A stretch of DNA of 7,152 bases from assembly GCA_003229235.1 (NCBI GenBank), contig QIIH01000510.1, positions 1-7,152 of the forward strand, read 5' to 3'. Made by a program: the position numbers and the translations under genes. The stretch is from Flavobacteriales bacterium (lineage in GTDB: Bacteria; Bacteroidota; Bacteroidia; Flavobacteriales; Flavobacteriaceae). Positions 5,592 to 7,152 of this stretch are shown piece by piece; position 1 is the stretch's first letter; each line of letters begins with the position of its first letter. The notes under the pieces were generated by a model. The model searched no databases. It worked only from the letters and a program-made list of their open reading frames with translations, and had not been told where the DNA came from.

Positions 5592-5888
5592 TTATTCTTC
5601 AGCCTTCTCTTCAGCCTTCTCTTCAGCCTTCTCTTCTACTTTTTCTTCGGCTTTCACTTCAGCTTTCTTTGTGGCTTTCTTTTCGACCTTCTTTTCGGCC
5701 TTTACTTCTACTTCTTCTTCGGCAACCTCTTTGGCTTTGGGTTTTGCCTTCGCTTTGGGTTTTGCTTTAGCTTTAGGTTTTGCAGTAGTCTTGGCCACAA
5801 CTAGCTTATTTTTATTTCTAGGACGAAGTTTACCATATGTTCCTCTTGAAATTTTTCCTCGTCTTGTTTTTTTATCTCCTTTTCCCAT
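5592..5888 (-). CDS. 30S ribosomal protein THX with long Lys/Ala/Glu-rich C-terminal tail
   Basis: Residues 1-28 ([20 protein letters not shown], then LRPRNKNK) closely match THX, a very small basic protein known from the head of the Thermus 30S subunit and present in Bacteroidota, where it is normally about 25-40 residues. Here the protein is 98 residues. The extra 70 form a low-complexity tail in two parts. Residues 38-53 are a basic, histone-H1-like stretch of PKAKAK hexapeptides, and residues 54-98 are mixed-charge, ending in three EEKA-type tetrapeptides followed by EE. The tail is probably disordered or helical and might bind RNA or DNA; no function is shown. The start is fixed by the invariant MGKGDKK. 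A -7-like element lies at 5918-5925. The stop lies 1 nt from the convergent glycosylase-like gene. Confidence 0.85.
   Translation of the reverse strand: MGKGDKKTRRGKISRGTYGKLRPRNKNKLVVAKTTAKPKAKAKPKAKAKPKAKEVAEEEVEVKAEKKVEKKATKKAEVKAEEKVEEKAEEKAEEKAEE
5598..5633. repeat. 12-bp tandem repeat, three exact copies, inside the THX gene
   Basis: The unit TTCAGCCTTCTC occurs three times in a row at 5598-5609, 5610-5621 and 5622-5633 without a mismatch. On the minus strand it encodes the repeating Glu-Glu-Lys-Ala tetrapeptide at the C-terminus of THX. Because the unit is a multiple of 3, copy-number changes by slippage would keep the frame. Similar imperfect units continue toward 5700. Confidence 0.9.
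5734..5787. repeat. 18-bp degenerate tandem repeat, three copies, inside the THX gene
   Basis: Three consecutive 18-bp units start at 5734, 5752 and 5770, each beginning GCTTT(G/A)GGTTTTGC. They differ only in a few positions toward the end of the unit and at one inner base. On the minus strand they encode the PKAKAK hexapeptide repeats at about residues 34-53. The period is a multiple of 3, so expansion or contraction is frame-neutral. Confidence 0.85.
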
Positions 5889-5905
5889 TAATGGACTGAT
5901 TTTTG

Positions 5906-5925
5906 GTTAAATATCGTTAAATATA
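5906..5925 (-). promoter_or_regulatory. Promoter region of the THX gene with 10-bp-spaced direct repeats
   Basis: On the minus strand TATATTTA (5918-5925) matches the -7 consensus TAnnTTTG at five of six fixed positions, giving a start near 5911 and a leader of about 23 nt. The region also consists of two exact copies of GTTAAATAT (plus strand, 5906-5914 and 5916-5924), one helical turn apart. The repeat could be a binding site over the start point, or simply AT-rich chance. No clear -33 TTG is seen. Confidence 0.35.
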
Positions 5926-5938
5926 GCTAAAAAAATAC

Positions 5939-5953
5939 GCTTTGCGTTAAAGC
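5939..5953. repeat. Inverted repeat upstream of the THX promoter element
   Basis: GCTTT (5939-5943) and AAAGC (5949-5953) flank GCGTT, with partial symmetry continuing outward. It sits 14-28 nt upstream of the THX -7 element, where a -33 element or an operator would lie. It is the only other structure noticed in the non-coding interval 5889-6028, which shows no gene and no convincing terminator after trpA. Confidence 0.25.
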
Positions 5954-6028
5954 ATAAGAACTAAGAAATATTATTAGGCAAACTAAGAGTTAACAACAGA
6001 CTTATAAAGTGCATTACTAGTATAAAAA

Positions 6029-6787
6029 CTAACGAATATTACTTACAAAATCCTCGATTTTATCGATACCATTTTCTTTCAGGTTTTTGATAAATGCAGA
6101 CCCTATTATAGCACCTTTTGAAAAGGCAGTAGCTTGTTTAAAAGTATTCGAGTCACTAATCCCAAAGCCAACAACTTGTGGGTTGTTAAGCGACATTTTT
6201 GAGATGCGCTTAAAATAACTTTCGGCATGGTCGAGGCCAGTTTTTGCTCCTGTAGTACTTGCGCTACTCACCATATAGATAAAACCATTTGAAGCATTAT
6301 CGATTGCCTTGATTCGATCTTCTGAGGTTTGGGGAGTAATTAAAAAGATATGATGCACCCCATATTTTTCGAATGTAGGCTTATAATGTAATTCGTACTC
6401 TTTTAAAGGTAAATCAGGAATAATTAGACCATCTATCCCAACGGCTTTACATTGTTCGCAAAATTTTTGTACCCCATATTGAAGTATGGGATTAAAATAC
6501 CCCATTATTAACACTGGGATTTTAACCGTCTTGCGAATATCTATTAATTGTTCAAATAACAAAGCGGTGGTCATTCCATTTTTAAGCGCTTGAGTAGAAC
6601 TTGCCTGAATGGTTGGGCCATCGGCCAAAGGATCGCTAAACGGCAGTCCAATTTCTATCATATCTACGCCAGCATCTTCTAACTTTTGAATAATCACTCC
6701 GGTATCATTTAGCTCCGGAAACCCTGCTGTAAAATAAATAGACAAGAGTTTTTTGTCTTCCAATAATTTTTGATCGATTCTATTCAT
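6029..6787 (-). CDS. trpA: Tryptophan synthase alpha chain
   Basis: Alpha subunit of the tryptophan synthase alpha2-beta2 complex; it cleaves indole-3-glycerol phosphate to indole and glyceraldehyde-3-phosphate and passes indole through a tunnel to TrpB. The 252-residue TIM barrel shows YFTAGFP (18-24) and IEIGLPFSDPLADGP (44-58) containing catalytic Glu45 and Asp56. GYFNPI (96-101), IIPDLPL (122-128) and the loop-6 region VSSASTTGAKTG (173-184) follow. The phosphate-binding GFGIS (207-211) and GSAFIK (229-234) complete the set. In loop 6 the sequence SSASTTGA replaces the SVTGVTGA of enterobacteria; I believe this is normal in Bacteroidota. Length and motifs indicate a functional enzyme. The start is 2 nt after the trpB stop, so the two subunits are co-translated, and this is probably the last gene of a trp operon. 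Confidence 0.97.
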   Translation of the reverse strand: MNRIDQKLLEDKKLLSIYFTAGFPELNDTGVIIQKLEDAGVDMIEIGLPFSDPLADGPTIQASSTQALKNGMTTALLFEQLIDIRKTVKIPVLIMGYFNPILQYGVQKFCEQCKAVGIDGLIIPDLPLKEYELHYKPTFEKYGVHHIFLITPQTSEDRIKAIDNASNGFIYMVSSASTTGAKTGLDHAESYFKRISKMSLNNPQVVGFGISDSNTFKQATAFSKGAIIGSAFIKNLKENGIDKIEDFVSNIR

Positions 6788-6789
6788 AA

Positions 6790-7152
6790 TTAGAGACTAA
6801 AATGTTCGATATAAGTGTTGAGGTCTTTGTCGCCACGTCCCGAAAGATTAACAACTATTATATCTTCTGGATTAAAAGATTTTTGCTCAAATATTGCAAA
6901 AGCATGAGCCGTTTCTATGGCTGGGATTATACCTTCTAGCCTGCTTACTTCTAGACCAGCTTGCATAGCCTCTTTGTCTGTAATAGAAATAAATTGAGCT
7001 CGCCCGCTTTCGTAAAGATGAGCGTGCATCGGGCCAATTCCGGGGTAATCTAGCCCTGCAGAAATCGAATATGGCTCCGTAATTTGCCCGTCTGTGGTTT
7101 GCATCAATAAGGTCTTACTACCATGTATAATCCCGATTTGGCCCAGCTGAGA
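6790..7152 (-). CDS. trpB: Tryptophan synthase beta chain, C-terminal part (partial)
   Basis: The C-terminal 120 residues of the pyridoxal-phosphate enzyme that condenses indole with serine to give tryptophan. The frame stays open to the right window edge, so the gene begins outside. Within it are MQTTDGQITEPYSISAGLDY (17-36 of the visible part), then PGIGPMHAHL, and EGIIPAIETAHA, which contains the conserved glutamate of the indole site. Near the end NLSGRGDKD carries the serine that contacts the cofactor ring nitrogen. All visible conserved elements are intact. A TTG at 7107 and an ATG at 7104 are internal and not starts, because TrpB homology continues upstream (GSKTLL). It ends 2 nt before trpA. 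Confidence 0.96.
   Translation of the reverse strand, partial: SQLGQIGIIHGSKTLLMQTTDGQITEPYSISAGLDYPGIGPMHAHLYESGRAQFISITDKEAMQAGLEVSRLEGIIPAIETAHAFAIFEQKSFNPEDIIVVNLSGRGDKDLNTYIEHFSL

Noticed and set aside
5598..5787. CRISPR-like or regulatory repeat array
   Set aside because: The repeats are directly adjacent without spacers, lie inside a coding frame and keep codon phase.
5671..5910. Plus-strand open frame of 79 codons rich in Phe/Ala/Leu, superficially like a membrane protein
   Set aside because: It is the mirror image of the Lys/Ala/Glu repeats of the THX gene; the hydrophobic pattern is a by-product of those codons.
6790..7107. A complete small gene starting at 7107
   Set aside because: The frame continues upstream to the window edge with clear TrpB sequence; the TTG at 7107 and ATG at 7104 are internal.

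Overview
The window looks like an ordinary chromosomal segment of a Bacteroidota bacterium, most likely Flavobacteriia. The DNA is AT-rich, start codons lack Shine-Dalgarno sequences, and several upstream regions carry matches to the Bacteroidota -7 promoter element (TAnnTTTG). The gene set also fits: an orphan membrane-anchored PASTA protein divergent from ddl, a THX-type small-subunit ribosomal protein, and a trpB-trpA pair. No mobile element, phage gene, CRISPR array, tRNA or rRNA was seen.

Layout. Positions 1-64 hold a good -7 promoter element on the minus strand and possibly the first 13 codons of a gene that runs off the left edge. Positions 102-1552 (minus) are a ddl-coaD operon, with D-Ala-D-Ala ligase first and phosphopantetheine adenylyltransferase second, 2 nt apart. 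A divergent intergenic region (1553-1680) contains a perfect hairpin/palindrome and a plus-strand promoter. Positions 1681-3319 (plus) hold a PASTA-domain membrane protein overlapping by 14 nt with an RluD-type pseudouridine synthase. A promoter near 3383-3413 starts a second plus-strand operon (3442-5590): yaaA (peroxide stress, DNA-binding), a two-helix membrane TPR protein, and a uracil-DNA-glycosylase-superfamily protein, with gaps of 4 nt and 0 nt. It converges, with 1 nt between stop codons, on a minus-strand gene (5592-5888) encoding ribosomal protein THX with an unusual 70-residue Lys/Ala/Glu-rich tail. Positions 6029-7152 (minus) are trpA and the 3' part of trpB, probably the end of a trp operon.

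How the genes fit together. The ddl/PASTA divergent pair is consistent with peptidoglycan precursor synthesis and envelope function. The yaaA-TPR-glycosylase operon plausibly protects DNA under oxidative or deamination stress; this is inferred from operon structure and family knowledge. The rest is housekeeping: CoA synthesis, rRNA modification, ribosome structure and tryptophan synthesis. I see no clearly new multi-gene system. The most unusual items are the THX tail with its in-frame tandem DNA repeats and the divergent glycosylase.
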